From positions 186,001 to 250,000 of the forward strand of contig NZ_FCOY01000005.1 of assembly GCF_900018785.1 (NCBI RefSeq): DNA of 64,000 nt, written 5' to 3'. Below, piece after piece: positions 1-8,050 of the stretch (its first letter is position 1; every line of letters starts with the position of its first letter). A program made the position numbers and the translations under genes. This stretch comes from Xanthomonas massiliensis (lineage in GTDB: Bacteria > Pseudomonadota > Gammaproteobacteria > Xanthomonadales > Xanthomonadaceae). Under the pieces are notes generated by a model that had not been told where the DNA came from, did not search any database, and saw nothing but the letters and a program-made list of their open reading frames with translations.

Positions 1-51
1 CAGGGCCAGGGTGAACGGGTCGATGTTCAGGCGCTTGAGCAGGGAGGTCAT
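1..51 (-). CDS. N-terminal fragment of a bile acid:sodium symporter-like (YfeH-type) transporter
   Basis: Only the first 17 codons are in the window; the gene runs off the left edge. The minus-strand ATG at 49-51 opens a peptide reading MTSLLKRLNIDPFTLAL. The -DPFTLAL- start resembles the N-terminus of SBF-like transporters such as E. coli YfeH, recalled from memory. It follows dnaG on the same strand after a gap of about 107 bp. There is no strong ribosome binding site. It is not the start of rpoD, which often lies next to dnaG. The family call is tentative because so little sequence is present. Confidence 0.45.
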   Translation of the reverse strand, partial: MTSLLKRLNIDPFTLAL

Positions 52-158
52 GGGGCGGCGGATGTCCGGGGCATGGGGGAGAAGGCGGGACCGGCCGTTC
101 CCGGGCCCGCGGTGGCGCTATTGTCCGGCGATCGGCGCGTGCATGGCAGTCCGGCGGA

Positions 159-1874
159 TCAGGGCTGGGCCGCGCGCGCCTTGAGCAGCTCGCGCAGCTC
201 GTACTTGTCCAGCTCGTCCAGGCCGCGCTCGCGCTGCTTGGCCTGCAGTTCCTCCAGGCGCTGCTGCAGCAGCTGGCGCTCCAGGCGCAGGCCGGCGTCC
301 TGCAGCTCGGTGGTCCAGCTGGCGGCATCGCCGGGCAGCGCCAGCGACGCCAGCCGCTGCAGCGCGTCCAGTTCCGGGCGGCCGGCGAAGTGTTCCAGCA
401 GCGCGCCGGTGGAGATGTCCGGGCGCTGGCGCACCAGTTCCACCAGTTCCAGCAGCAGGTCCACGCCGGGCTGGCGCAGGCCGGCGATCTGGCGCTCCTG
501 CAGCACCAGCGCCAGCGCCGGCTTCTGCAGGATCAGGGCGATGGCGCCGCGCACCAGGCTGCGCTTGTGCACCGGCGCGCGCGGCGGTGGCGGCGCGCCG
601 GCCGCTGCGCGCGTGCCGGCGCCCACGCCGGTCAGGCGCGCCAGCTCCTGCCGCATCAGGTCGCCGAAGGCCCCGTCGGGGATCTGCGCCAGCATCGGCC
701 GCGCCTTCTCGGCCAGGCGCGCGCGCCCGTCCAGGGTAGCCAGGTTGGCCTCGCGGCCGAGCTCGTCGAAGAAGAACCGCGACAGCGGCACCGCGTCCTT
801 CAGGCGCGCGTCGAACGCGTCCTTGCCCTCCTTGCGCACGATGGTGTCCGGGTCCTCGCCCTCGGGCAGGAACAGGAAGAACGCCTGGCGGCCGTCCTTC
901 ATCCGCGGCAGCACCGACTCCAGCGCCCGCCAGGCAGCCTTGCGCCCGGCGTTGTCGCCGTCGAAGCAGAAGTACACGTCCGGGGCGTTGCGGAACAGCA
1001 GCTCGGCATGGTCGGGCGTGGTCGCCGTGCCGAGCGTGGCCACTGCCTGGGTGACCCCGAACTGGAACAGGCTGACCACGTCCATGTAGCCCTCGACCAC
1101 GATCAGCCGCTCGATCTTCTGGTGCGCCTGGCGTACCTGCCACAGCGCGTACAGCTCGCGGCCCTTGTGGAACAGCGCGGTCTCCGGCGAGTTCAGGTAC
1201 TTGGGGCCGTCCTCCTTGCGCAGCACGCGCCCGCCGAAGGCGATCACCCGCCCGCGCCGGTCGAAGATCGGGAACATCACCCGGTCGCGGAACTTGTCGT
1301 AGACGTGGCCGCGCTCGTTCTTGGAGAACAGGCCGGCCTTGTCGAGCAGCTTCATGCGCCGCTCGTCGCGGCCCAGCGCGTCCTTGAGCGCGCTGTAGCC
1401 GTCGGGGGCGTAGCCGATGCGGAAGCGGGCGATGGTGTCGGCATCCACGCCGCGGCCGGCCAGGTAGTCGCGCGCGGCCGGGCTGTCCTCGAGCTGCTTC
1501 TGGAAGAACTTCGCGGCGGCCTCCAGCGCGGAGAACACCTCCCGGCTCTCGTCCTGGTGGGCGGCATCGCGGGTCTCGCCGCGCGGCACCTCCATGCCGG
1601 CGCGCTTGGCCAGCTCGTCGACCGCGTCGAGGAACTCCAGGCGGTCGTATTCCATCAGGAAGCTGATCGCGGTGCCGTGCGCGCCGCAGCCGAAGCAGTG
1701 GTAGAACTGCTTGGTCGGGGAGACGTAGAACGAAGCCGAACGCTCGTCGTGGAACGGGCAGCGCGCCGAGTATTCCTTGCCCTGGCGCTTGAGCGGCACG
1801 CGCGCGCCGACCACCTCGACGATGTCCGTCCTGGCCAGCAGGTCGTCGATGAATGCGTCGGGGATGCGTGCCAT
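159..1874 (-). CDS. dnaG: DNA primase DnaG
   Basis: Synthesises the RNA primers for chromosome replication and binds the DnaB helicase through its C-terminus. The protein is 571 aa, close to the usual ~580. The CHC2 zinc-binding domain is at the N-terminus, with ligands Cys39, His42, Cys60 and Cys63. The RNA polymerase core follows, and the Toprim part shows VVEGYMDV with Glu261 and a DGD motif at 305-307. The last ~140 residues are a helical DnaB-interaction region. I chose the ATG at 1872-1874, which gives the family N-terminus MARIPDAFIDDLL. The frame stays open further upstream, but that stretch is non-homologous low-complexity sequence. It is the most distal gene of the rpsU - yqeY - yihY - dnaG series, a variant of the macromolecular-synthesis gene order. 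Confidence 0.97.
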   Translation of the reverse strand: MARIPDAFIDDLLARTDIVEVVGARVPLKRQGKEYSARCPFHDERSASFYVSPTKQFYHCFGCGAHGTAISFLMEYDRLEFLDAVDELAKRAGMEVPRGETRDAAHQDESREVFSALEAAAKFFQKQLEDSPAARDYLAGRGVDADTIARFRIGYAPDGYSALKDALGRDERRMKLLDKAGLFSKNERGHVYDKFRDRVMFPIFDRRGRVIAFGGRVLRKEDGPKYLNSPETALFHKGRELYALWQVRQAHQKIERLIVVEGYMDVVSLFQFGVTQAVATLGTATTPDHAELLFRNAPDVYFCFDGDNAGRKAAWRALESVLPRMKDGRQAFFLFLPEGEDPDTIVRKEGKDAFDARLKDAVPLSRFFFDELGREANLATLDGRARLAEKARPMLAQIPDGAFGDLMRQELARLTGVGAGTRAAAGAPPPPRAPVHKRSLVRGAIALILQKPALALVLQERQIAGLRQPGVDLLLELVELVRQRPDISTGALLEHFAGRPELDALQRLASLALPGDAASWTTELQDAGLRLERQLLQQRLEELQAKQRERGLDELDKYELRELLKARAAQP

Positions 1875-2376
1875 TGCTTCGGAAATCCAGCGTTGCGGGT
1901 ATGGGGGGGGGGAGGAAGGGCGTGCGGGGTCAGGCCGTGCGGGCGCCCGGTCCCGGCGAAGCCGGCCGTGGCCGTTGCACCGCGCACGGCCGCGGCGGAA
2001 GTGGCCGGGTGCGGGCCACCCCTGCAAGGTACCCCGGCGCGGCCAGGGGCGGCAGCCTGTCCGGAGCCTTGCCCGCGCCGGAGCCGGCCGCGGGCCCGCG
2101 GCCCGGGCGGGGGCCCGGGGCGAGCGGATGCGGTGCGGTCCCGTGCACGCCGGATGCAATGCCGCGGTCTCCATCCGTACGGAGCATGGCGACCTGTCCG
2201 GCGGCACCGGGCGCGGCGAGGACGGCGCCGCCCGGCACGCAGCGCGACCGGACGGAGCGCGGCCGGTGATGCACGGGGGATCGCGAGTGAGGCATCGTCC
2301 AGGGGTACCGGCGGGCCGCATAGGATGCCACGTGCCGGCTGTCCCCCCGCTGTGCCGGGCGACACCGGCGCGCGGA
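1875..2376. other. Gene-free gap upstream of dnaG with a G10 tract
   Basis: About 500 bp of very GC-rich sequence between yihY and dnaG. A run of ten G lies at 1903-1912, about 29 bp upstream of the dnaG start codon (C10 on the coding strand, so in the dnaG leader). The frames open on both strands here are compositionally biased and match nothing I recognise. I saw no tRNA, riboswitch or clear terminator. Confidence 0.6.
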
Positions 2377-3270
2377 TCAGCCGGCAGGCGGGTCCGGGGG
2401 CGGCGCGGGTGCCGCGTGCGCCGGCCCGTTCAGGCGCTCGTCCAGCACCGCGGTGATCAGCGCCCCGGCAAAGAACACCACGCTGGCGTAGTAGACCCAG
2501 ACCAGCGCGATCACCAGCGTGCCCATCGAGCCGTAGGCGCTGCCGGGCGCGGCGCGGGCCAGGTACAGGTCGATGCCGTAGCGGCCTGCGGCGAACAGGC
2601 AGGCGGTGATCGCCCCGCCCAGCAGCGCCTCGCGCCAGCGCACCGGGCGGTCGGGCAGGAAGTGGTAGAGGAAGGCGAAGCCGGTCATGTACAGCAGCAG
2701 CGTGACCAGGTAGCCCAGCAGCGGCAGGACCGAGGGAATGGTGTCGAAGGCCACGCGCAGGGCGGTGGTGAGCACCATCGACACGATCAGCAGGAACCCC
2801 AGGGCGAACACCACCCCGAAGGAGAACACCCGCTTGCGCAGCCATGCCAGCACGCCGCCACCGTCGTGGCGCGGGTTGCGGAAGATCAGGTTGAGCGCGC
2901 CCTGCAGGCGGGCGAATACCGCGGTGGCACCGACGAACAGCAGCAGCGTGCTCCACAGCCCGGCCAGCGAGCCGACGCTGGGCTGCTGGCGCGCATTGTC
3001 GAGCACGGTGTGGACGACGGCGGCCGCCTCCGGGCCGGCCATCTCGCGCACCTGGCCCTGCAGCGCCAGCTGCGCCTCGGGATAGAGCGAGGCGGTCAGC
3101 CACAGGATCAGCACCAGCAGCGGGGCCATCGACAGCAGCGCATAGAACGAGAGCGAGGCGGCCTGGGTGAGCACGTCCGCCTCGACGAAGCGCTCGCCCA
3201 CCGCGAAGGGCAGGCTGCGCTGGAGGCGCTCGAACAGGGATTGCACGCGTGGCGACAGGGAAAGGGTCAT
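2377..3270 (-). CDS. YihY/BrkB family inner-membrane protein
   Basis: A 297-aa inner-membrane protein with about six hydrophobic segments. It has the family features: an N-terminal ADVLTQAASLSFYALLS segment, a central membrane helix with LLFVGATAVFARLQGALNLIF, and SMGTLVIALVWVYYAS near the C-terminus. The molecular role of this family (once annotated as ribonuclease BN or virulence factor BrkB) is unsettled; an old rbn annotation would be wrong. I used the ATG at 3268-3270; an in-frame GTG three codons upstream (3279) is equally possible, because neither has a strong Shine-Dalgarno sequence. The C-terminal tail is rich in Ala and Pro. It lies between yqeY and dnaG on the same strand but is separated from both by large gaps, so it is probably transcribed on its own. 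Confidence 0.9.
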   Translation of the reverse strand: MTLSLSPRVQSLFERLQRSLPFAVGERFVEADVLTQAASLSFYALLSMAPLLVLILWLTASLYPEAQLALQGQVREMAGPEAAAVVHTVLDNARQQPSVGSLAGLWSTLLLFVGATAVFARLQGALNLIFRNPRHDGGGVLAWLRKRVFSFGVVFALGFLLIVSMVLTTALRVAFDTIPSVLPLLGYLVTLLLYMTGFAFLYHFLPDRPVRWREALLGGAITACLFAAGRYGIDLYLARAAPGSAYGSMGTLVIALVWVYYASVVFFAGALITAVLDERLNGPAHAAPAPPPDPPAG

Positions 3271-3740
3271 GCAGCTCACTGCGGGGGAAACGTCCCGTTT
3301 CTAGCAGACCTTCCGGCCAGGCTGCATGAAGGCGGGCGGCTGTCCGGGGGGAGCTAGCGGGACTGCACGTCTGCCGCGCAGAGGACATCCCGGGCCCGGT
3401 CCTGGGTCCCTGGCTCCCGGACAGTTGGCGCCCCGTGGACTTCGGGCCTTCGGATTTTCAGGACCGCCGGCTGCGGCTGGACACGGCTGCGCGCCGGCCG
3501 TGATCCGCCTGTCTGCCTGTTGCGGGGGGCGAAGGCACTGCAAGCGCCGGGCATCGACACCATGCGCACCTGCGCGCAGCAGCCCCGGGTCCGCGTTGAC
3601 CGGGCAGCGATCCCACGCGGGCATCGCTGCGGTGTCCGCTGCGCCGGTACGGCAGCCGCCAGTCCCGCAGGGCGGGGAAGCGTGCAGCGGCATGCTCCGC
3701 CGGCACGCCTTTCCCGTTTGGCGTTCCAGAAATGACCCGC

Positions 3741-3821
3741 TCGACCTCGATGGGGTGGATCCCCACTTTCGCGGGCAACATCAGCTAGGAGAACTCCAGC
3801 CGATGTTGCCGGACAGGTCGA
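3741..3821. repeat. REP-like palindromic intergenic element
   Basis: A nested set of inverted repeats. TCGACCT (3741-3747) pairs with AGGTCGA (3815-3821). GGCAACATC (3774-3782) pairs with GATGTTGCC (3802-3810). A small GGGG-TGGAT-CCCC hairpin lies at about 3753-3765. The stretch TGGATCCCCACTTTCGCGGG is the signature of the common gammaproteobacterial REP whose translation reads like WIPTFAG. It is the only copy I noticed in the window. No RAYT transposase gene is present here. Confidence 0.7.
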
Positions 3822-3884
3822 GCGACGGACGAGCCCGCCTACGAGGATCGCCTGTGGCCGGCAGTCCGGGAATAGCCTGGCGCC

Positions 3885-3956
3885 AAGCCGCCAAGCCGCC
3901 AAGCCGCCAAGCCGCCAAGCCGCCAAGCCGCCAAGCCGCCAAGCCGCCAAGCCGCC
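3885..3956. repeat. Octanucleotide tandem repeat, 9 x AAGCCGCC
   Basis: Nine perfect copies of the 8-bp unit AAGCCGCC, followed by the decayed copy ACAAGCCACC. The unit length is not a multiple of three and no recognisable gene crosses it, so it is non-coding. It sits in the ~900 bp gap between yqeY and yihY, whose remaining sequence (3271-4175) shows only the REP-like element upstream. Perfect copies suggest recent slippage expansion. Confidence 0.95.
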
Positions 3957-4175
3957 ACAAGCCACCGCCTGCCGCCCGCCAACCCTGCCAGGCCACCAAG
4001 CTGACACGACGGCCCTGCGCCCGCGGCTGACAGGCCACGGCCCTCGGCGCGCCGGTGCCATCCACGGGGACAGCGCGATACCAGCGTCTGCCGGCGCGCG
4101 GGTGCGTCGGCCCGCCCGCCGGAGGCCCGGCCCCGCGCCGGATCCGATCCGGACCAGGCAGGGCCGGACGGGGCC

Positions 4176-4622
4176 TCAGCCGGCCAGCGCCTTCTTCACC
4201 AGCGCGGAGACCTGGCCCATGTCGGCCTTGCCGGCGAGCTGCGGCTTGAGCGCGCCCATCAGCTTGCCCATGTCGGCCGGGCCGGCGGCGCCGGTCTGGG
4301 CGATGGCCGCGGCGATGGCGGCCTGGATTTCGGCCTCGCCGAGCTTGGCCGGCAGGTAGTGCTCGATCACCGTGATCTCGCTGCGCTCGACGTCGGCCAG
4401 GTCCTCGCGGCCGGCGGCGGCGTACTGCTCCACCGAATCGCGGCGCTGCTTGACCATCTTGTCGAGCACGGCCACCACGGCGGCATCGTCGAGGGTGATG
4501 CGCTCGTCCACTTCGCGCTGCTTGATGGCGGCGTTGATCAGCCGGACCACGCCGAGGGTGTGCTTGTCGCCGCCCTTCATGGCGGCCTTCATGTCGTCGG
4601 TGAGCTGCTGCTTGAGGCTCAT
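4176..4622 (-). CDS. GatB/YqeY domain-containing protein
   Basis: A 148-aa all-helical protein of the YqeY family, related to the C-terminal tRNA-binding domain of GatB. It carries the family signatures DDMKAAMKGGDKHTLGVVRL near the N-terminus and MGKLMGALKPQLAGKADMGQ near the C-terminus. The precise role in bacteria is unknown; association with tRNA or amidotransferase function is inferred from the GatB tail. The ATG at 4620-4622 is preceded by AGGAG at good spacing; an upstream in-frame extension of 13 codons lacks this support. It lies 118 bp downstream of rpsU on the same strand, a conserved neighbourhood in proteobacteria. Confidence 0.93.
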   Translation of the reverse strand: MSLKQQLTDDMKAAMKGGDKHTLGVVRLINAAIKQREVDERITLDDAAVVAVLDKMVKQRRDSVEQYAAAGREDLADVERSEITVIEHYLPAKLGEAEIQAAIAAAIAQTGAAGPADMGKLMGALKPQLAGKADMGQVSALVKKALAG

Positions 4623-4740
4623 GCTGGACTCCTGGAAGCGGAAGGATGGGAACCGGGCCAACGCAAAAAGCCGGCTACGCTTGCGCGTGCCGGCCTTGCG
4701 GAGCCTGCCCGTCGGCCATGGCCGGCGGGTCTACCCGGAA

Positions 4741-4956
4741 TCAGTACAGGCGCTGGCGCTTGGTGACGTCGCGCGAGGAGCGACGCAGCTGGCGCTTCAC
4801 CGCGGCAGCGGCCTTGCGCTTGCGTTCCTGGGTCGGCTTTTCGTAGAACTCGCGCTTGCGGGTCTCGGCCAGAACGCCGGCCTTTTCGCAGGTGCGCTTG
4901 AAGCGACGGAGCGCAAACTCGAAGGGCTCGTTCTCGCGGACTTTGACGCTAGGCAT
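4741..4956 (-). CDS. rpsU: 30S ribosomal protein S21
   Basis: A 71-aa, strongly basic small-subunit protein located near the anti-Shine-Dalgarno region of 16S rRNA, where it helps initiation. The full family sequence is visible: [20 protein letters not shown] at the start, a central FEKPT-like [14 protein letters not shown] stretch, and an Arg/Lys-rich tail ending KRQRLY. The length is exactly typical. It is the first gene of the leftward series toward dnaG and is served by a near-consensus sigma70 promoter at 5052-5079. Confidence 0.98.
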
Positions 4957-5051
4957 GGAATCTCCGGAAAGTGGGCAGTCCGGCCGGTGTGGCCGGGCTT
5001 TGCGAATGGGACTCGCACAAACGATACCGGGGCTGGCCCGGTGAGCCGCTC

Positions 5052-5079
5052 ATTATAGCGGCCAGATCGGCCGCCGCAA
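5052..5079 (-). promoter_or_regulatory. Sigma70-type promoter of rpsU
   Basis: On the minus strand, a TTGCGG -35 element (5074-5079) is separated by 16 bp from a perfect TATAAT -10 element (5052-5057). It is about 95 bp upstream of rpsU. It lies back to back with the tsaD promoter, so the intergenic region is a divergent promoter region. Confidence 0.8.
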
Positions 5080-5090
5080 GTCCCGTCCCC

Positions 5091-5118
5091 TTGTGCGGCG
5101 CGCCACAGGGCCCACAAT
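5091..5118 (+). promoter_or_regulatory. Predicted leaderless promoter of tsaD
   Basis: TTGTGC (5091-5096), a 16-bp spacer, then CACAAT (5113-5118). The hexamer ends 6 nt before the tsaD ATG, so transcription would begin at or next to the start codon. There is no Shine-Dalgarno sequence before this ATG. Confidence 0.55.
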
Positions 5119-5124
5119 GGTCGC

Positions 5125-6159
5125 ATGAAAGTCCTCGGCATCGAATCCTCCTGCGACGAGACCGGCGTGGCCGTGTACGACACCGCCCTGTCCGGCCCGG
5201 CGGCGCTGCGCGCCCACGAGGTGTACAGCCAGATCGCCCTGCACGCCCGCTATGGCGGCGTGGTGCCGGAGCTGGCCAGCCGCGACCACGTGCGCAAGGC
5301 GCTGCCGCTGATCCGCCAGACCCTGGCCGAGGCCGGGCTGGCCCCGCGCGACCTGGACGGGGTGGCCTACACCGCCGGGCCGGGACTGGTCGGCGCGCTG
5401 CTGGTCGGCGCCGGCGTGGCGCGCGCGCTGGCCTGGGCGCTGGACGTGCCGGCGGTCGGCGTGCACCACATGGAGGGCCACCTGCTGGCGCCGCTGATGG
5501 GCGAGGATCCGCCGGCACCGCCGTTCGTGGCGCTGCTGGTCTCCGGCGGGCATACCCAGCTGATCGCGGTGGAGGCCATCGGCCGCTACCGCCTGCTCGG
5601 CGAGACCCTGGACGACGCCGCCGGCGAGGCCTTCGACAAGACCGCCAAGCTGATGGGCCTGCCGTACCCCGGCGGTCCGCAGCTGGCGGCGCTGGCCGAG
5701 CGCGGTACGCCCGGCGCGTTCCGCTTCGCCCGGCCGATGACCGACCGCCCCGGCCTGGACTTCAGTTTCTCCGGGCTCAAGACCCAGGTGCTGCTGGCCT
5801 GGCAGCACAGCGACCGCGGCGAGCAGACCCGCGCGGACATCGCGCGCGGCTTCGAGGACGCGGTGGTGGACACCCTGGCGATCAAGTGCGAGCGCGCGCT
5901 GGACGCCGCCGCCGCCGATACGCTGATCGTGGCCGGCGGGGTGGGCGCCAACCGCCGCCTGCGCGAGCGCCTGCAGGCGATGGCCGCACGCCGCGGCGGC
6001 CGCGCGTGCTTCCCGCCGCCGGCGCTGTGCACCGACAACGGCGCGATGATCGCCTTCGCCGGCGCGCTGCGCCTGCAGGCCGGCCAGCACGTGGACGCGT
6101 CCGTGCGCGTGGTGCCGCGCTGGGACATGGCCACGCTGCCGCCGCTGCAGGCCGCCTGA
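5125..6159 (+). CDS. tsaD: tRNA N6-adenosine threonylcarbamoyltransferase TsaD
   Basis: Transfers threonylcarbamoyl from TC-AMP to A37 of ANN-decoding tRNAs, acting with TsaB and TsaE. The 344-aa length is typical. The N-terminus [19 protein letters not shown] is diagnostic. The metal-binding pair His115 and His119 lies in HHMEGH, and [10 protein letters not shown] and the C-terminal [12 protein letters not shown] motif of the ASKHA fold are present. It is divergent from rpsU, as in many proteobacteria. The next gene, folB, follows after ~100 bp. Confidence 0.98.
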   Translation: MKVLGIESSCDETGVAVYDTALSGPAALRAHEVYSQIALHARYGGVVPELASRDHVRKALPLIRQTLAEAGLAPRDLDGVAYTAGPGLVGALLVGAGVARALAWALDVPAVGVHHMEGHLLAPLMGEDPPAPPFVALLVSGGHTQLIAVEAIGRYRLLGETLDDAAGEAFDKTAKLMGLPYPGGPQLAALAERGTPGAFRFARPMTDRPGLDFSFSGLKTQVLLAWQHSDRGEQTRADIARGFEDAVVDTLAIKCERALDAAAADTLIVAGGVGANRRLRERLQAMAARRGGRACFPPPALCTDNGAMIAFAGALRLQAGQHVDASVRVVPRWDMATLPPLQAA

Positions 6160-6262
6160 AACGCGCAGCGCGCGCCCGCCGGTGTGTCCCGGCGCCCGCC
6201 GTGCACGGTGCGTGCCGGCCGCAGCGGCTAACATGGCCGCCTCGCAACCGCCCGACGCCGCA

Positions 6263-6616
6263 ATGGACAAGGTTTTCATCGAAGGGCTGCGCATCGACGC
6301 CCTGATCGGCATCTACGACTGGGAGCGGCGCATCCGCCAGACCCTGCGCTTCGACCTGGAGATGGCCTTCGACAACCGTCGCCCGGCCGCCAGCGACGAC
6401 ATCGCCCTCACTCTGAACTACAAGGCGGTGAGCAAGCGCCTGGTCGAGTTCGTGGAGCAGTCCGACTACGGCCTGGTGGAGACCCTGGCCGAGCGCTGCG
6501 CGCAGATCGTGATGGACGAATTCGGCGTGCCGTGGCTGCGGTTGAAGCTGAGCAAGCCCGGCGCGGTGCGCGGCGCCGACGCGGTCGGGGTGGTGATCGA
6601 GCGCGGGGTGGCGTGA
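6263..6616 (+). CDS. folB: Dihydroneopterin aldolase FolB
   Basis: Cleaves 7,8-dihydroneopterin to 6-hydroxymethyl-dihydropterin and glycolaldehyde in folate synthesis, in the cytosol. The 117-aa protein starts at MDKVFIEGLRIDALIGIYDW, the family N-terminus with the GIYDWER substrate-site motif, and continues through ALTLNYKAVSKRL and a C-terminal LKLSKPGAV segment carrying the conserved catalytic Lys. The ATG at 6263 was preferred to longer in-frame options because upstream residues are not homologous. Its stop codon overlaps the ATG of the next gene (ATGA-type), so the two are translationally coupled. Confidence 0.95.
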   Translation: MDKVFIEGLRIDALIGIYDWERRIRQTLRFDLEMAFDNRRPAASDDIALTLNYKAVSKRLVEFVEQSDYGLVETLAERCAQIVMDEFGVPWLRLKLSKPGAVRGADAVGVVIERGVA

Positions 6617-7944
6617 TGGCGAGCCTGAAGACCGACGTGAAGGTGGACCACCTGCTGCTGGACGAGAAGCTCAACGTCCTGCAGAAGATGCTGGCGCCGT
6701 ACCCGGGCGTCTACGACCTGGTGGTGGTCGGCACGCTGCTGCTGGTGGCGTGGCTGGCCAACTGGGTGACCAAGCGCATCCTGCTGCGCGTCCTGCAGAA
6801 CATCCTCAGCCGCTCGCCGTGGGCGCGCCAGGACGGCGACGGCAAGCCGCTGCACATGTCGGTGATCCCGCGCCTGGCCAACGTGGTGCCGGCGCTGGTG
6901 ATCCAGGCCGGGCTGGTCGCGGTGCCGGACCTGCCGGCCAAGCTGGTGGCCGGCCTGCGCGCGGGCTGCCAGGTGTTCATCGCGCTGACCGTGGCGGTGG
7001 CGATCTCCAAGGCGCTGGACCTGGTCAACGAGCTCTACGAACGCCGCCCCGACGCCCGCAACCGCCCGATCAAGGGCTTCCTGCAGGTGGTCAAGATCAT
7101 CGTCTACGTGCTGGCCGGGCTGTCGATGGTGGCCACCTTCGCCGGCGTGTCGATCGGCCACATCGTCACCGGTCTGGGCGCGATCATGGCGGTGCTGATC
7201 CTGGTGTTCCAGGACACGCTGCTGTCGCTGGTGGCCAGCGTGCAGATCAGCAGCGATGGGCGCGTGCGCATCGGCGACTGGATCGAGATGCCCAGCCAGG
7301 ACGCCGACGGCACGGTGCTCGACATCGCCCTGCACACGGTGACGGTGCAGAACTGGGACATGACCGTCACCACGATCCCGACCAAGAAGCTGATCAGCGA
7401 CTCGTTCAAGAACTGGCGCGGCATGTACGACTCCGGCGGGCGCCGGATCAAGCGCTCGCTGCGCCTGGACCAGCACAGCGTGCGCTTCCTGACCGACGAG
7501 GAGGTCGAGCGCCTGCACCAGTTCCCGCTGCTGACCGACTACATCGACGGCAAGCGCAAGGAGTTCGCGGCGTGGACGGCATCGCTGGCGGCCAAGGGCA
7601 TGAAACCCACCGCGGGGCGCCAGCTGACCAACCTGGGCGCCTTCCGCGCCTACGTCGACCAGTACCTGCGGCACCACCCGCAGATCCGCCCGGACATGCT
7701 GCTGTTCGTGCGCGAGCTGCAGTCCGATTTCAACGGCCTGCCGCTGGAGATCTGGTGCTTCGCCGACCAGACCGGCATCGTCGGCTACGAGCGGATCCAG
7801 GCCGACGTGATCGACCACCTGCTGGCGGTGCTGCCGTCGTTCGACCTGCACGTGTTCCAGGTATCCAGCGACGCGATGCTGATGCGCGATGCCGAGGCCA
7901 GGAACCCGCAGAAGAACCGCATCCTGGCGGCCATCACCGGCTAG
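6616..7944 (+). CDS. YbdG-type mechanosensitive ion channel (MscS superfamily)
   Basis: A 442-aa inner-membrane channel expected to open under membrane tension and release solutes during hypo-osmotic shock. About five transmembrane helices are followed by the conserved MscS pore and beta region: HIVTGLGAIMAVLILVFQDT, then RIGDWIEMP. The block SDSFKNWRGM and SGGRRIKRSL and the C-terminal GLPLEIWCF segment match E. coli YbdG rather than MscS itself, so it is a YbdG/MscM-type subfamily member. The start codon overlaps the folB stop by one base, which suggests co-translation, though the functions are unrelated. Confidence 0.93.
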   Translation: MASLKTDVKVDHLLLDEKLNVLQKMLAPYPGVYDLVVVGTLLLVAWLANWVTKRILLRVLQNILSRSPWARQDGDGKPLHMSVIPRLANVVPALVIQAGLVAVPDLPAKLVAGLRAGCQVFIALTVAVAISKALDLVNELYERRPDARNRPIKGFLQVVKIIVYVLAGLSMVATFAGVSIGHIVTGLGAIMAVLILVFQDTLLSLVASVQISSDGRVRIGDWIEMPSQDADGTVLDIALHTVTVQNWDMTVTTIPTKKLISDSFKNWRGMYDSGGRRIKRSLRLDQHSVRFLTDEEVERLHQFPLLTDYIDGKRKEFAAWTASLAAKGMKPTAGRQLTNLGAFRAYVDQYLRHHPQIRPDMLLFVRELQSDFNGLPLEIWCFADQTGIVGYERIQADVIDHLLAVLPSFDLHVFQVSSDAMLMRDAEARNPQKNRILAAITG

Positions 7945-7965
7945 CCGCGGGCACCGGCCGAATGC

Positions 7966-7994
7966 TTGACGCGGTTCACAGCGCGGTGCATGTT
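7966..7994 (+). promoter_or_regulatory. Possible sigma70 promoter of the ATP-grasp / alpha-E operon
   Basis: TTGACG (7966-7971), 17 bp, then CATGTT (7989-7994), in the 106-bp gap before the ATP-grasp gene. The -35 is near consensus and the -10 is weak. Confidence 0.4.
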
Positions 7995-8050
7995 GCAGGC
8001 CAGCATGCCCGTCGGCCTCCGCCGCCGGATGCCAGCCAGCAAGGGGCACG

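Noticed and set aside
1-51. rpoD at the left edge, expected after dnaG
   Set aside because: The start MTSLLKRLNIDPFTLAL is not sigma70-like; it resembles a transporter N-terminus.
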